Origin: Rugosimonospora africana
GTDB lineage: Bacteria; Actinomycetota; Actinomycetes; Mycobacteriales; Micromonosporaceae
Direction: 5' to 3'
NCBI RefSeq assembly: GCF_016862975.1
Contig: NZ_BONZ01000023.1
Coordinates: 1 to 64,000, forward strand
DNA length: 64,000 nucleotides
The notes under the pieces are model-generated. The model was not told the DNA's origin and did no database searches. It saw only the letters and a list, made by a program, of their open reading frames with translations. Positions 1 through 8,724 of this stretch are shown in pieces; the first letter of the stretch is position 1; each line of letters starts with the position of its first letter. Both the position numbers and the translations under genes were made by a program.

Positions 1-60
1 CTCGGCGCGTCTGGCGCCGCGCCGCGTGAGTCTGGCGCCACGCCCCGACCCAGACCAGCC
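1..60. repeat. REP-like palindromic repeat, copy 1 (truncated at edge)
   Basis: The segment begins CTCGGCGCGTCTGG and ends with CGACCCAGACCAG, matching the core and right arm of the copies at 43741 and 43927. It lies within the linker-coding part of the GntR-type gene. The left arm would lie beyond the window. Confidence 0.55.
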
Positions 61-521
61 GGTCGGCGGGCGGCGCCACGCGTCGCGCTGTACCCGCGCG
101 CCATCCGAGCGGCGTGCCGCGACGGCGCGGGCCTCGCGACCGGGCCGGCCGTGCTGTTCCCGGCCGTGCTGCTTCCCGCCGTGCTGTTCCCGGGTGAGGC
201 GCCCCCCGGTGGGACGCGTCCTGGCGGGGTCCTCACCGGCGCCGGTGCGGCCAGCCGCGCCGGTACGGTCACGTAGGTGCCCGATCCGGGGCGGCTTTCC
301 GCGTACCCGGACTCGAACAGAAGCTCGTACGCCTCCATCGGGACTCCGCGGGAGACGCCGAGCAGGGCGGCCAGTGTCCGGGTCGAGGGCATCCGGGTGC
401 CGGCCGCCAGCACGCCCCGGTCGACCGCCGAACAGATCTGGTCGGCGAGCTGCTGCCACAGCGGCCGGGCCTGCCGCCGGTCCAGGGACACCGGAAACAT
501 CAGAGGCTGTTGGTAGCGCAT
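1..521 (-). CDS. GntR/MocR-type transcriptional regulator, N-terminal part (cut by window edge)
   Basis: The reading frame starts at ATG 521 and stays open to the left edge, so the C-terminal part is missing. Residues about 18-85 form a typical GntR winged helix: LWQQLADQI, then PSTRTLAALLGVSRG as the recognition region, and the SGTYV end of the wing. In MocR/PdxR-like members a PLP-aminotransferase-like domain follows a linker; that is inferred here because the linker runs out of the window. The linker is low complexity, with a 15-bp repeat encoding STAG(N/S), and its distal end is encoded by a copy of the palindromic repeat also seen at 43.7-44.0 kb. The gene is divergent from the SARP regulator at 652, with a 130-bp shared promoter region. 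The domain call is firm; the MocR assignment is less so. Confidence 0.75.
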   Translation of the reverse strand, partial: MRYQQPLMFPVSLDRRQARPLWQQLADQICSAVDRGVLAAGTRMPSTRTLAALLGVSRGVPMEAYELLFESGYAESRPGSGTYVTVPARLAAPAPVRTPPGRVPPGGASPGNSTAGSSTAGNSTAGPVARPAPSRHAARMARGYSATRGAARRPAGLGRGVAPDSRGAAPDAP

Positions 522-651
522 GGCACCGGTGTACCGATCGCCGGCTGTGGCCGGGTTGCCGACTAGTTGCGGGCCTCCTGTTGATCGCGCCGATAGTCTG
601 ATCCCAGTCAATGTCTCCAGTCGAGGTCTCCAGTTGTCGAGGAGAGGTGAC

Positions 652-3600
652 GTGCCGAACAGCACGGCCAGATCCGCGCTCGGGGCCAGCCCGCCGGCCC
701 AGACCGTCGCGCCCGGCGATCCGCCGGCGGTCCGGCTGCTCGGCCCGATCGAGGTGGTCGGCCCGGCCGGCCCGGCGACGCTGTCCGGCACCCGACAGCG
801 GGCCCTGCTCGGCCTGCTGGCGCTGCACGCACCGATGCTGGTGCCGCGCACCCGGCTGATCGACGCGCTGTGGGGCGAGGACCTGCCGCGGACCGCGGTC
901 AAGACGCTGCACAGTCACATCGCCCGGATCCGCCAGGCGCTGGACGAGTGCGGGCTGCCCGGCATCCTGGTCACCCGCGATCCCGGGTACCTGCTCGCGA
1001 TCGCGCCGGAGGACGTCGACGCGCACCGCTTCGAGGCGGCGGTGCGCGACGCCCAGCGTGACCTCGCCGACGGGCCGGCGGATCGCGCGGCGGCGACGCT
1101 GCGGGCCAACCTGGCGTTGTGGCGGGGCGACGCGTTCGCCGACGCGGAGCCGTTGGGCTGGGCCGCGGCAGAGGTGGACCGGTTGCACGAGCAGCGGCTG
1201 ACCGCCTTCGCCGACCTGTGGGAGGCCGAGCTGGAGCTGGGCCGGCACGTGGCGGCGGTCGGCGAACTTGAGCGCCTGCTGGTCGCCTACCCGATGCGGG
1301 AACGGTTGGTGGGCCTGCTCATGCTCGCCCTGTACCGGTGCGGGCGGCACGCCGACGCGCTGGAGGCGTACCGGCGGCTGCGCGCGCATCTGGCCGAGGA
1401 GTTGGGCACCGATCCGGGGCCGGACCTCGCGCGCCTGCACGTGCGGCTGCTGCGCCGCGACCCGACCCTGGAACCGGTCGGGTCTCCAGCGGCGCGGGCG
1501 ATTCAGGAACGGCAGGCCCCGCCGGGGCAGACGCCGGCGATGAGCACTCCGATGCCGGTACCCGCGCAGCTGCCCGCGAAGGCCGGTCACTTCGTCGGTC
1601 GCGCCTGGCCGCTCGGCGAGCTGGACGGCGCGCTGGATGCCGGCGACCGGCCGGGCGTCGTGGTCGTCTGCGGGCCGGGTGGCATCGGCAAGACCGCGTT
1701 GGCGGTGCAGTGGGCACACGCCAACGCCGGCCGCTTCCCGGACGGCCAGATCTTCGTGGACCTGCGCGGCGACGGGCCGGCGGCGATGACCGCGAGCGAG
1801 GCGATCGGCCACGTGCTGACCAGCCTCGGGGTGCCGGCGTCCCGGATCCCGGCCGACCCGGCCGGGCAGGCCGGCCTCTACCGGTCGCTGCTGCACCGGC
1901 AGCGCGTGCTGATCGTGGCCGACAACGCCGGATCCGCCGGACAGGTGCTGCCTCTGGTACCCGCCAGCGCCGGGGCGCTGCTGCTGGTGACCGCTCGCAG
2001 CCGGCTCGACGCGCTGGCCACCCACCACTCGGTCGCGGTGGTCAGCCTGGACGCGTTGCACCACCACGAGGCGGTGACGCTGCTGCGCCGGCTGCTCGGC
2101 GACGCGCGGGTGGACGGCGAGGCGTCGCACGCCGGGGACCTCGTCGAGCTGTGCGGCCGGCTGCCACTCGCGCTGCGGATCGCGGCCGCGAAGCTGGTCG
2201 CCCGACCGTTGCGGCCGATCGGCGACCTGACCCGGGAACTGGGCGGCGACAACCTGCTCGACGGGCTCTCCGTCGAGGGCGACTCGCGAAGCGTGCGTGC
2301 GGTGTTCGCCAGTGCGTACCGGGTGTTGAGCCGCCCGGCCGCCCGGGTCTTCCGGCTGATCGGGCTGCATCCGGGGCCGACGTTCACCGGGTACCTCGCC
2401 GCGACCGCCGCCGCGCTCACCCCGCCGGAGGCCGGGCAGGCGCTGGACGAGCTGGCCGCGGCGCACCTGGTGGCCGAGGTGGCCGCCGGCCGGTACCGGT
2501 TCCACGACCTGATCGGGGTGTACGCCGCCGAGTGCGCCCGGCGGGACGAGGCGCCCGAGGACCGGGTCGAGACGGTACGGCGGCTGCTGGGCTGGTACCT
2601 GGGCGTGGCCGGCGCGGCCAACCGCCTGATCGATCCGGGCCGCGACCGGGTTGCCCCGCCGGATCCGCCCGACCCGCTCCCGTTCGAGGCCGACGCCCAG
2701 CACGCGCTCGCCTTCCTGGACGGCGAGCGGGACAATCTGCTGCCGATCGTCCGGTACGCGGCTCAGGACGGTCCCGCGCAGCACGCTCCCGCCCAGCACG
2801 CTCCCGCCCAGCACGGTCACCCGGCCGTCGCGTGGCAGCTGACCTATGTGCTGACCGGTTTCTACGACTCCCGCGGGCACTGGACGCAGCGGGTGGAGAT
2901 GTGCCGCTGGGCTGTGCGGGCCGCGACCGGCCGGGGCGGCGACGAGGGCCTGATGCGCAGCGGGCTCGGCGTGGCCTACATCATGACGCGCCGGTTCGAC
3001 GAGGCACTGGACGAGCTGCACCAGGCGTTGGAGCTGATGCGCCGGTACGGCGACCAGCGCGGTGAGGCGCACGCGTACAACAACATCGCGGTCGCCTACG
3101 CCGGCATGCGCCGGTTCGACGAAGCCATCGAGGCGTACCACGAGGCGCTGACCCGGCACGGCGCACAGCAGCGGCCACTCGGCGTCGCCCTGGCTCTGAA
3201 CAACATCGGCGACGCGTACGTGCGGATGGGCCGGCCGGAGCTGAGCCTGGAGTATCTCGACCGGGCCCTGGCGGCCAGCCGGGAGATCCGCAACGCGCGG
3301 CTGGAGGCGGCCTCGCTCAGCAGTCTCGGGCAGGCGCACCTGTCCAGCGGCGACATCGACGCGGCCCTGGCCCGGTTCGGTGAGGCGCTCGCGGTCCGGG
3401 AGCAGACCGGCGACCGCCGGTACGCCGCGGACACGCTCAATCATCTGGGCCGCTGCCACCTGGCACGTGGCGACCGGACGGCCGCGCTCGACCAGCTGCG
3501 CAAGGCGCTGCGACTCAGCCAGGAGATCGCGGACCAGCACCTGGAAGCGTTGAGCCTGCGCGACATCGGCCGGGTGTACCTGCGGGGCGAGGACTTCACC

Positions 3601-3825
3601 GCGGCCCGCGGGTACCTCAAGCTCGCCCTCGCGTTGCGGATCCGCACCCCCGACCCGTACGAGACCGCCACCATCCACCGGGACCTGAGCGACCTGGAGG
3701 AGCGGGCCGGCAACCCGGGTGAGGCGCGCGGTCACCGGGATCAGGCGATCGGGCTCTACCGCAAGGCCAACGCGTCCGCCGAAGCGGACGCGTTGGCCGC
3801 GGCGCAGGCTCCGGTCACCCCTTAG
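652..3825 (+). CDS. AfsR/SARP-family regulator with NB-ARC ATPase and TPR repeats
   Basis: Transcriptional activator of the AfsR class, 1057 residues from GTG 652. That start is chosen because GGAGAGG lies 4 bases upstream; an in-frame ATG at 520 has no such site and would overlap the divergent gene's start. Domains in order: OmpR-like winged helix (about 25-105, VRLLGPIEV to DPGYLL), bacterial transcriptional activator domain (about 110-265), NB-ARC ATPase (about 300-600) with P-loop GPGGIGKTALA near residue 340, and at least six TPR units (about 760-1040, repeated RFDEAL/AYNNIA patterns). A short in-frame 15-bp tandem repeat encodes PAQHA near residue 710. Such proteins usually control secondary metabolism or development; no biosynthetic cluster is visible here. 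The last 11 bp overlap the convergent gene. Confidence 0.92.
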   Translation: MPNSTARSALGASPPAQTVAPGDPPAVRLLGPIEVVGPAGPATLSGTRQRALLGLLALHAPMLVPRTRLIDALWGEDLPRTAVKTLHSHIARIRQALDECGLPGILVTRDPGYLLAIAPEDVDAHRFEAAVRDAQRDLADGPADRAAATLRANLALWRGDAFADAEPLGWAAAEVDRLHEQRLTAFADLWEAELELGRHVAAVGELERLLVAYPMRERLVGLLMLALYRCGRHADALEAYRRLRAHLAEELGTDPGPDLARLHVRLLRRDPTLEPVGSPAARAIQERQAPPGQTPAMSTPMPVPAQLPAKAGHFVGRAWPLGELDGALDAGDRPGVVVVCGPGGIGKTALAVQWAHANAGRFPDGQIFVDLRGDGPAAMTASEAIGHVLTSLGVPASRIPADPAGQAGLYRSLLHRQRVLIVADNAGSAGQVLPLVPASAGALLLVTARSRLDALATHHSVAVVSLDALHHHEAVTLLRRLLGDARVDGEASHAGDLVELCGRLPLALRIAAAKLVARPLRPIGDLTRELGGDNLLDGLSVEGDSRSVRAVFASAYRVLSRPAARVFRLIGLHPGPTFTGYLAATAAALTPPEAGQALDELAAAHLVAEVAAGRYRFHDLIGVYAAECARRDEAPEDRVETVRRLLGWYLGVAGAANRLIDPGRDRVAPPDPPDPLPFEADAQHALAFLDGERDNLLPIVRYAAQDGPAQHAPAQHAPAQHGHPAVAWQLTYVLTGFYDSRGHWTQRVEMCRWAVRAATGRGGDEGLMRSGLGVAYIMTRRFDEALDELHQALELMRRYGDQRGEAHAYNNIAVAYAGMRRFDEAIEAYHEALTRHGAQQRPLGVALALNNIGDAYVRMGRPELSLEYLDRALAASREIRNARLEAASLSSLGQAHLSSGDIDAALARFGEALAVREQTGDRRYAADTLNHLGRCHLARGDRTAALDQLRKALRLSQEIADQHLEALSLRDIGRVYLRGEDFTAARGYLKLALALRIRTPDPYETATIHRDLSDLEERAGNPGEARGHRDQAIGLYRKANASAEADALAAAQAPVTP

Positions 3826-4393
3826 GATCGACCGGCTGCCCCGGCTCACCGGCCGAGATGGTGACCTGGCCCAGTTCCTGGGAGATCTCGCCCTCCGACG
3901 GCTGGTACAGCTGAATCAGGAAGCTGCGGTCCTGGTCGGTCGGCTTCCCGGGCACCAGCCGCACGACGCCGGTGCCGCGCTGGCTGCCCGCGGGTACCGT
4001 GATCACACCGTCCTTGACCGGCAGGTAGTCGATCCCGGCGCGGGCGGATTGGTCGACGGTGCCGAATCGCACGACCACGTCGTTCTTGGCCACCCAACCG
4101 ATGGTCACCGAGACGGCGCACTCGTACGGCGGCAACTCCCAACAGATCGCGTCGTCGGCCCCCAGGCAGTTGTGGCACAGGTCCTTGACGGTCTGCACCG
4201 GCTGCGGTTCCTCCTGCGGACCGACCGCCGCGCTCTGTCGGGTTGTGGCCTCGCCTGCGCCCCCGCTCGCCTGCGCGGCACCGGCCCCGATCCCGAACGC
4301 CACCGTCGCCGCCAATACCGCCGCCATCGTCACCAGCACCGCGACCACCGGCACGGTCCGGGAACCACCTCGCCGATTCGACACCGCTTTCAC
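3815..4393 (-). CDS. Secreted/membrane-anchored Calx-beta-like protein
   Basis: 192 residues from GTG 4393, chosen because GGAGAGGAG lies just upstream; the frame stays open further 5' but that part looks non-coding. One hydrophobic segment at about 15-38 acts as signal peptide or anchor. A stretch with four cysteines (CHNC...C...C, about 70-90) follows, then a beta-rich Calx-beta-like domain (about 90-185, with VRFGTVDQSA, GIDYLPVKDG and LYQPSEGEI). Calx-beta domains bind calcium or mediate adhesion in other proteins; the function here is unknown. The 3' end overlaps the SARP gene by 11 bp, tail to tail, so no terminator separates them. Confidence 0.75.
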   Translation of the reverse strand: MKAVSNRRGGSRTVPVVAVLVTMAAVLAATVAFGIGAGAAQASGGAGEATTRQSAAVGPQEEPQPVQTVKDLCHNCLGADDAICWELPPYECAVSVTIGWVAKNDVVVRFGTVDQSARAGIDYLPVKDGVITVPAGSQRGTGVVRLVPGKPTDQDRSFLIQLYQPSEGEISQELGQVTISAGEPGQPVDPKG

Positions 4394-4587
4394 CTCACCG
4401 TCTCCTCTCCAGCGACACAACCGGAAACGTAACCGGCGGCGGTTGTGGAACGGTTGTGGCGGACACCGGGCCACTGTGGCAGGCGAAGTGGGCCGGAACT
4501 GGTCCTGTCGGCGCCCGCGGCACGCCCCGCACTCTCGTCTGTGAAACCGGGTGGTAGGCGCCCGGTCGAAGCCGAGAGGGGGACGTG

Positions 4588-4695
4588 ATGCACGTACCCA
4601 AGACACCATCCCGGCGATGGCGGTGGGCGGCCCTGCTGGTGGCGGCCGGGCTGGCCGGAACCCACCACACCTGTTGCCGATCGGGCATCAGGTGA
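4588..4695 (+). CDS. Possible 35-residue secreted peptide
   Basis: ATG 4588 is preceded by GAGAGGGGG and opens a 35-codon frame. Its product has an Arg-rich start (SRRWRW), a short hydrophobic core (AALLVAAGLAG) and a Cys pair (TCC). It resembles a truncated signal peptide or a very small secreted peptide. It is divergent from the Calx-beta gene and sits in a 443-bp stretch (4394-4836) with no other convincing gene. It may equally be the dead 5' end of a lost gene. Confidence 0.3.
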   Translation: MHVPKTPSRRWRWAALLVAAGLAGTHHTCCRSGIR

Positions 4696-4836
4696 GGACG
4701 CCGCGTTAGTTGCTTCTGCTGCGCAGCCGGTACACCGCGGTCGCCGAGCGGTTGACGGCTCGGCTGGGACGGGGGACCGGTGCGTTGGGGGCGCCCGTGA
4801 CGGCACCTGTGACGGCGCCCACGCTGCCTTTCGCGG

Positions 4837-5328
4837 TCAGTCGCTGATCGGCTTGTAGCGGATCCGCAGGTCGACCTCGGCTCCGGCGAATGCCTGCGTC
4901 CATCGCTCGGGAAGGCTCGCCGGTCCGATCCGGGTGCGCTCGACCCGGTCACCGATGTGCAGCCGTATCCGCGACGAGGTCTGGTCGCCGTCCACCCTCT
5001 GGACCACCTCGACCTGCCGCAGCTCACCGAGCGGGTACCTGGTGATGTCGCGGTTCGCCCGGATCAGCGTCAGCTCGCCGTCCGTCAACCGCATCTCCAC
5101 CACCGCCCGCCGGTCGGCCAGGAACTCCCACACCGCGGCGACCACGGCCAGCGGTACGAGCGCTCCGGGCGCCAGCAGGACCCGGCCGGACCCGTGACCA
5201 CTCGCGAAGCAGGCCACCAGGATCACCGGGACCAGGGAGGCCGCCACCATCGGGCCGCCACTGTGGCGCAGTGTCCAGTAGGGATCGTCGCTGTCCGCGT
5301 ACCAGACGAGCGGTTCACCATCGCCCAT
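4837..5328 (-). CDS. Membrane protein with PH-like C-terminal domain
   Basis: 163 residues from ATG 5328; an upstream in-frame ATG at 5403 would add a low-complexity His/Arg-rich tail and is not preferred. Two membrane helices (about 25-47 and 52-72) are followed by a soluble beta-rich domain with alternating hydrophobics (VVEMRLTDGELTLIR, YPLGELRQVEVVQ, RIRLHIGD), the pattern of bacterial PH-like (YdbS/PH_6-like) domains. No catalytic motif is visible. It stands alone; the function is unknown. Confidence 0.65.
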   Translation of the reverse strand: MGDGEPLVWYADSDDPYWTLRHSGGPMVAASLVPVILVACFASGHGSGRVLLAPGALVPLAVVAAVWEFLADRRAVVEMRLTDGELTLIRANRDITRYPLGELRQVEVVQRVDGDQTSSRIRLHIGDRVERTRIGPASLPERWTQAFAGAEVDLRIRYKPISD

Positions 5329-5469
5329 ACCGACATGATGACCGCCGCCGGCAAGGGCCACGGCTCGGCCGTGCCGGCAGGCCTCATGCCGGTGGACAGC
5401 CAACGTCCCTAGAAATCGGGGATTCGGCCGGTGGCCGTCGCGATTGCCGGCTGGATTGCCGGCGGTTGC

Positions 5470-6348
5470 TCACCGCAGGAAGTCCAGCAGGTGGCTGGTG
5501 GTCTCGTCGGGAGCCTCCTCCGGGATGAAATGGCCGACCGGCACCGGCTCGCCGCGAACGTCATCGGCCCATTCCCGCCAGATCGCGAGCGGATCGTCGT
5601 ACAGCTTCGCGACCGAACCCCGCTCAGACCACAGGAACAGCACCGGGCAGGCGATCCTCCGGTTGTTGCCGCGATCCTCCTCGTCGTACCGGCAGTCCAG
5701 CGTCGCCGACGCCCGGAACTCCTCACAGATCGCGTGTGCCGTGGCGGGATCGCTGAACTGCCTGACGTACTCCGCCCGTACCTCGGGCGGGAAGGCGTCC
5801 TTCACTTCCGGCCAGACGCCGAGCATGTAGTCCACCAGCACGGCCGGGGCCGCGCCAATGAACTGTTCCGGCACCGGTTCCACGGCGGCGAGGAAGGACC
5901 AGACCCAGTAGGCGAGGCTGAACGCGCGGTCGGCCCGGCGGTACGCCTCCCCGACCGGGATGACGTCCATGACGGCGAGTCGGGTCACCGCGTCCGGGTG
6001 GTCGAGCGCGAGCCGGTAGCCACAACGGGAACCGCGGTCGTGGGAGACGACGGCGAACCGGTCGTAGCCCAGGTTCCGCATGAGCTCGACCTGGTCCCGG
6101 GCGATCGCGCGCATGCTGTAGGGCTCGTGGTCCGCGGTGCTGGGCGGCTTGCCGCTGTCGCCCCAGCCGCGCAGGTCGGTGGCGACGACCGTGTACCGCT
6201 CGGCGAGGCGGGGCGCCACCCGGTGCCACATGAGGTGGGTCTCCGGAATGCCGTGCAGGAGGAGGACGGGCGGTCCGGATCCGCCGCGGCGCCCGTGGAT
6301 CGTCGTCACCGACGTCGAGATGTCGAAGACCTCGAACCCGTCGAACAC
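5470..6348 (-). CDS. Alpha/beta hydrolase of the fluoroacetate-dehalogenase / epoxide-hydrolase group
   Basis: 292 residues from GTG 6348 with no leader, so cytoplasmic. Features of the group: oxyanion loop HGIPETHLMW (about 32-41), DLRGWGDSGKP, nucleophile Asp104 in SHDRG, Asp128 in VMDVIP, and a C-terminal His at about 273 (VGHFIPEEAP). Arg105 and Arg108 stand where fluoroacetate dehalogenases hold the carboxylate. In those enzymes a His-Trp pair 45-46 residues after the nucleophile binds fluoride; here the pair is Val149-Trp150, so the halide pocket is altered. It could be a haloacetate dehalogenase with changed specificity or an epoxide hydrolase. It is a single gene. Confidence 0.82.
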   Translation of the reverse strand: MFDGFEVFDISTSVTTIHGRRGGSGPPVLLLHGIPETHLMWHRVAPRLAERYTVVATDLRGWGDSGKPPSTADHEPYSMRAIARDQVELMRNLGYDRFAVVSHDRGSRCGYRLALDHPDAVTRLAVMDVIPVGEAYRRADRAFSLAYWVWSFLAAVEPVPEQFIGAAPAVLVDYMLGVWPEVKDAFPPEVRAEYVRQFSDPATAHAICEEFRASATLDCRYDEEDRGNNRRIACPVLFLWSERGSVAKLYDDPLAIWREWADDVRGEPVPVGHFIPEEAPDETTSHLLDFLR

Positions 6349-6529
6349 CGGTCACCAACCCCCACCCACGGGCGTCCGGAAAGCCTGAAATGACGGTATC
6401 AGGAGCGGCGTGATCGGGCGGGCGTTTCCGTGCGGTGTGCGCCGGGCCGTGTTGGGCCGTGCCTGGCTGCGGCGGCCGCGAACTAGCCACCTGCCGGTAC
6501 GGCTGCGTGGGTGACTGTCCTTGAAGGGA

Positions 6530-6565
6530 GGGCCGGGGGCCTGGCGGAACCAGGCTCCCCGGCCC
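6530..6565 (-). terminator. GC-rich hairpin downstream of the CE15 gene
   Basis: Arms at 6530-6544 and 6550-6565 pair over 15 bp with one bulged base around a 5-base loop, 10-45 bp beyond the CE15 stop codon. No U-tract follows, as usual for high-GC actinomycete terminators. Confidence 0.6.
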
Positions 6566-6574
6566 GTGCGGCGA

Positions 6575-8254
6575 TTAGGGGCTGGTGCAGGTCGGTGTCG
6601 GCGTCGACGCACTGCCGGTACCGGTGAATCCGAACGTCGTCGAAGCGCCGGCGCCCAGCGCCCCGTTGTAGGAGACATTCTTGACGGTGACCGCCGAGCC
6701 GCTGGTGCTCAGCGTGCCGTTCCAGAGTTGGCTGATTCCCTGGCCGCTGGCGAGCGTCCACGTCACGGTCCAGCCGTTGATAGCCGAGGATCCGGCCTTC
6801 ACTGTCACCTCACCCTGGAAGCCGCCCTGCCAAGAGTTGACCGTGCGGTACGTCGCGGTGCAGGCACCGGCCGGCGGCGGTGAGGTCGGCGGGTTCGAGG
6901 TCGGTGGGTTCGAGGTGGGCGGGGCCGACGTGGGCGGGGCGGACGTCGGTGGGGCGGACGTGGGCGGGTTCGAGGTGGGTGGGGCCGAGGTCGGGGTGCC
7001 GTCGGTAAGGGTCGGCGTCGTCCAGTCCCGCCAGTCGGCCAGGTTGCCGGCCTTGCTGCTGGAGATCCTGATGACGCCGGCGGCGTTGCCGGTCTTCAGG
7101 AGGAACTTCTGGAGGTTCTGCTGGAGCGGAGTCTTCCACTCCGGTCGTACGGCGCAGTGGGTCCCGTCCTGGATGTCGGACCAGTAGCTGATGTTCTCGC
7201 CCGCGCCGAGTGCTTTGTAGACTTCGGCTCCGCCGAGGGCCGCGACGCTGCCGGACTTGGCGGCCAGCCAGTCGATGTGGGGGTTTTCCATCATGAACAG
7301 TCCCCGGGGTGCGACCATGGCGACCATTTCGTGGGTGTCCACGGGCAGGGTGTTCGGGTTGCCGGTGAAGGAGTTGAACGCGTCTCCGAGCCAGGGTTGT
7401 TCGGAGTAGGCGCTGCTGAGCGGTTGGGAGCCTGATTCGCCGGGGATGCCGCGGAAGATGGGGGCTCCGCCGCTGCCGGACTCGATGGGCATGGTCAGGG
7501 CGATGCGTTCGTCGAACGCGCCGGTGACGAAGGCGCCCTTGCCGTACCGGGAGCATCCGGTCACGCCCATCGCGTCGGCTTTGAGGATGCTGCCACCCGA
7601 TTGCTGGATGACGTCGATGATTCGGCTGACACCCCAGGCCCAGGCCATCAGCAGTCCAGTGCTGCTGTTGGAGCCGTAGAGGCTGTAGAACGCGCCTTGT
7701 TTGTTGGTGCGGGGTGTGCCTTCGGCGCCGACGGTCAGGGGGTTGTAGTTGATGACGGCCACGCCGGCGCCCTGGATGGTGGAGGTGTCCGCGCCGAGGC
7801 CGGCGAAGACCACCACGGCAGGGAACGGGCCGTTGCCGCTGGGCAGGCTCACACTCGCCGAGAAGCTGGTGCTCTTACCGTTGTCGGACACGTTGACGGT
7901 GATGCTGGTCCGCGACACCGTCCCGGACACGGTGGCGGGCTTGGCGGGCTTCGTACCGTAGACGTATCTCTCCGCCAGTTGTTTGATTTCTTCCCGCCGG
8001 CAGATCCAGTCGGACTTCGTGGTGATACGCGTACCGTTGAGCTTCTTGAACGGATCGGGAAGCTTCGCGTTGCTGGTCAACGAACCGGGCAACGACACCG
8101 CACAGTTCGCACCCTCATCTTCGACACCGATCGCCGCGGGCGCGGCGGTCCCGCTGGCTACTACCGCTACCGCTCCGGCGACCGTGAGCGTCACCGCTGT
8201 TGCCAGCACGACGACCGTCGAACGGAGCCGAGAGCGGCCTGAGCTTATGGTCAC
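6575..8254 (-). CDS. CE15 glucuronoyl methylesterase with C-terminal CBM2, secreted
   Basis: Secreted esterase predicted to cut the ester between 4-O-methyl-glucuronic acid of xylan and lignin alcohols. 559 residues from GTG 8254, which has GGAAGGAGA seven bases upstream; this beats an in-frame upstream ATG. Signal peptide about 1-40. CE15 alpha/beta-hydrolase domain about 55-410, with serine motif GCSRYGKGA near 233 and candidate His in DGTHCAVRPEW near 365. Then a linker of eight PPTS(A/N)-type pentapeptides, encoded by a 15-bp tandem repeat, and a CBM2 (about 465-559, NSWQGGFQGEV, WTVTWTLASGQ) for cellulose or xylan binding. Single gene, ending at a hairpin. Confidence 0.9.
   Translation of the reverse strand: MTISSGRSRLRSTVVVLATAVTLTVAGAVAVVASGTAAPAAIGVEDEGANCAVSLPGSLTSNAKLPDPFKKLNGTRITTKSDWICRREEIKQLAERYVYGTKPAKPATVSGTVSRTSITVNVSDNGKSTSFSASVSLPSGNGPFPAVVVFAGLGADTSTIQGAGVAVINYNPLTVGAEGTPRTNKQGAFYSLYGSNSSTGLLMAWAWGVSRIIDVIQQSGGSILKADAMGVTGCSRYGKGAFVTGAFDERIALTMPIESGSGGAPIFRGIPGESGSQPLSSAYSEQPWLGDAFNSFTGNPNTLPVDTHEMVAMVAPRGLFMMENPHIDWLAAKSGSVAALGGAEVYKALGAGENISYWSDIQDGTHCAVRPEWKTPLQQNLQKFLLKTGNAAGVIRISSSKAGNLADWRDWTTPTLTDGTPTSAPPTSNPPTSAPPTSAPPTSAPPTSNPPTSNPPTSPPPAGACTATYRTVNSWQGGFQGEVTVKAGSSAINGWTVTWTLASGQGISQLWNGTLSTSGSAVTVKNVSYNGALGAGASTTFGFTGTGSASTPTPTCTSP
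6886..6990. repeat. 15-bp in-frame tandem repeat (CE15-CBM2 linker)
   Basis: About eight copies of a 15-bp unit (GAGGTCGGCGGGTTC-like on the plus strand) encode the PPTS(A/N) linker. The unit length is a multiple of three, so copy changes keep the frame. Confidence 0.85.
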
Positions 8255-8724
8255 TGGGGCTCTCCTTCCGGGAGGGATGGAAGCGACTACCGCGATCGAT
8301 TGATCGATGGTCACGGATGTCAAGTACGTTCAAGGGTTGAGCAGTAAACTGTCGGACGTCAATATGTTTCCGGAAGTTTTCCGGTCATTTTCGCCGTTCG
8401 TCGCGGGGTGATGAGCGAGCGCGGACGCGACCCGTGGCGACCCCGTCGCGACGGCCCTGCGGGTACGCGGCCGGATCGGCTCGGCGGTGCCCACCGCTTC
8501 GCCGTGACCGGAAGGGCCGCCGCAGCCGGAAGGGTTGCGGTGCGTCAGATCCGGCGCCGGATCGGGCATCAGATCCGACCTCAGATCCGGAACTCTTCCG
8601 GAGCGGGCGCCGGCACGCCGGGCCAGCGAGACCGCGGCACGTCGGACTACTCTGCGACTCGGTGCCGGGGTTCGATGGTGGGGGCGCACCAGGCGCAGCG
8701 GACCCACGACGATCGGGGGAGCAC
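8255..8724. other. 470-bp divergent intergenic region
   Basis: It separates the CE15 gene from the methyltransferase gene. The CE15-proximal 120 bp are unusually AT-rich for this DNA and contain paired ATCGAT half-sites (around 8296-8309) and a TTCCGGAA-type palindrome near 8370. The rest is GC-rich, with repeated AGATCCG words and a perfect 16-base palindrome around 8549 (GATCCGGC and its complement). No gene was recognised. Confidence 0.4.
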
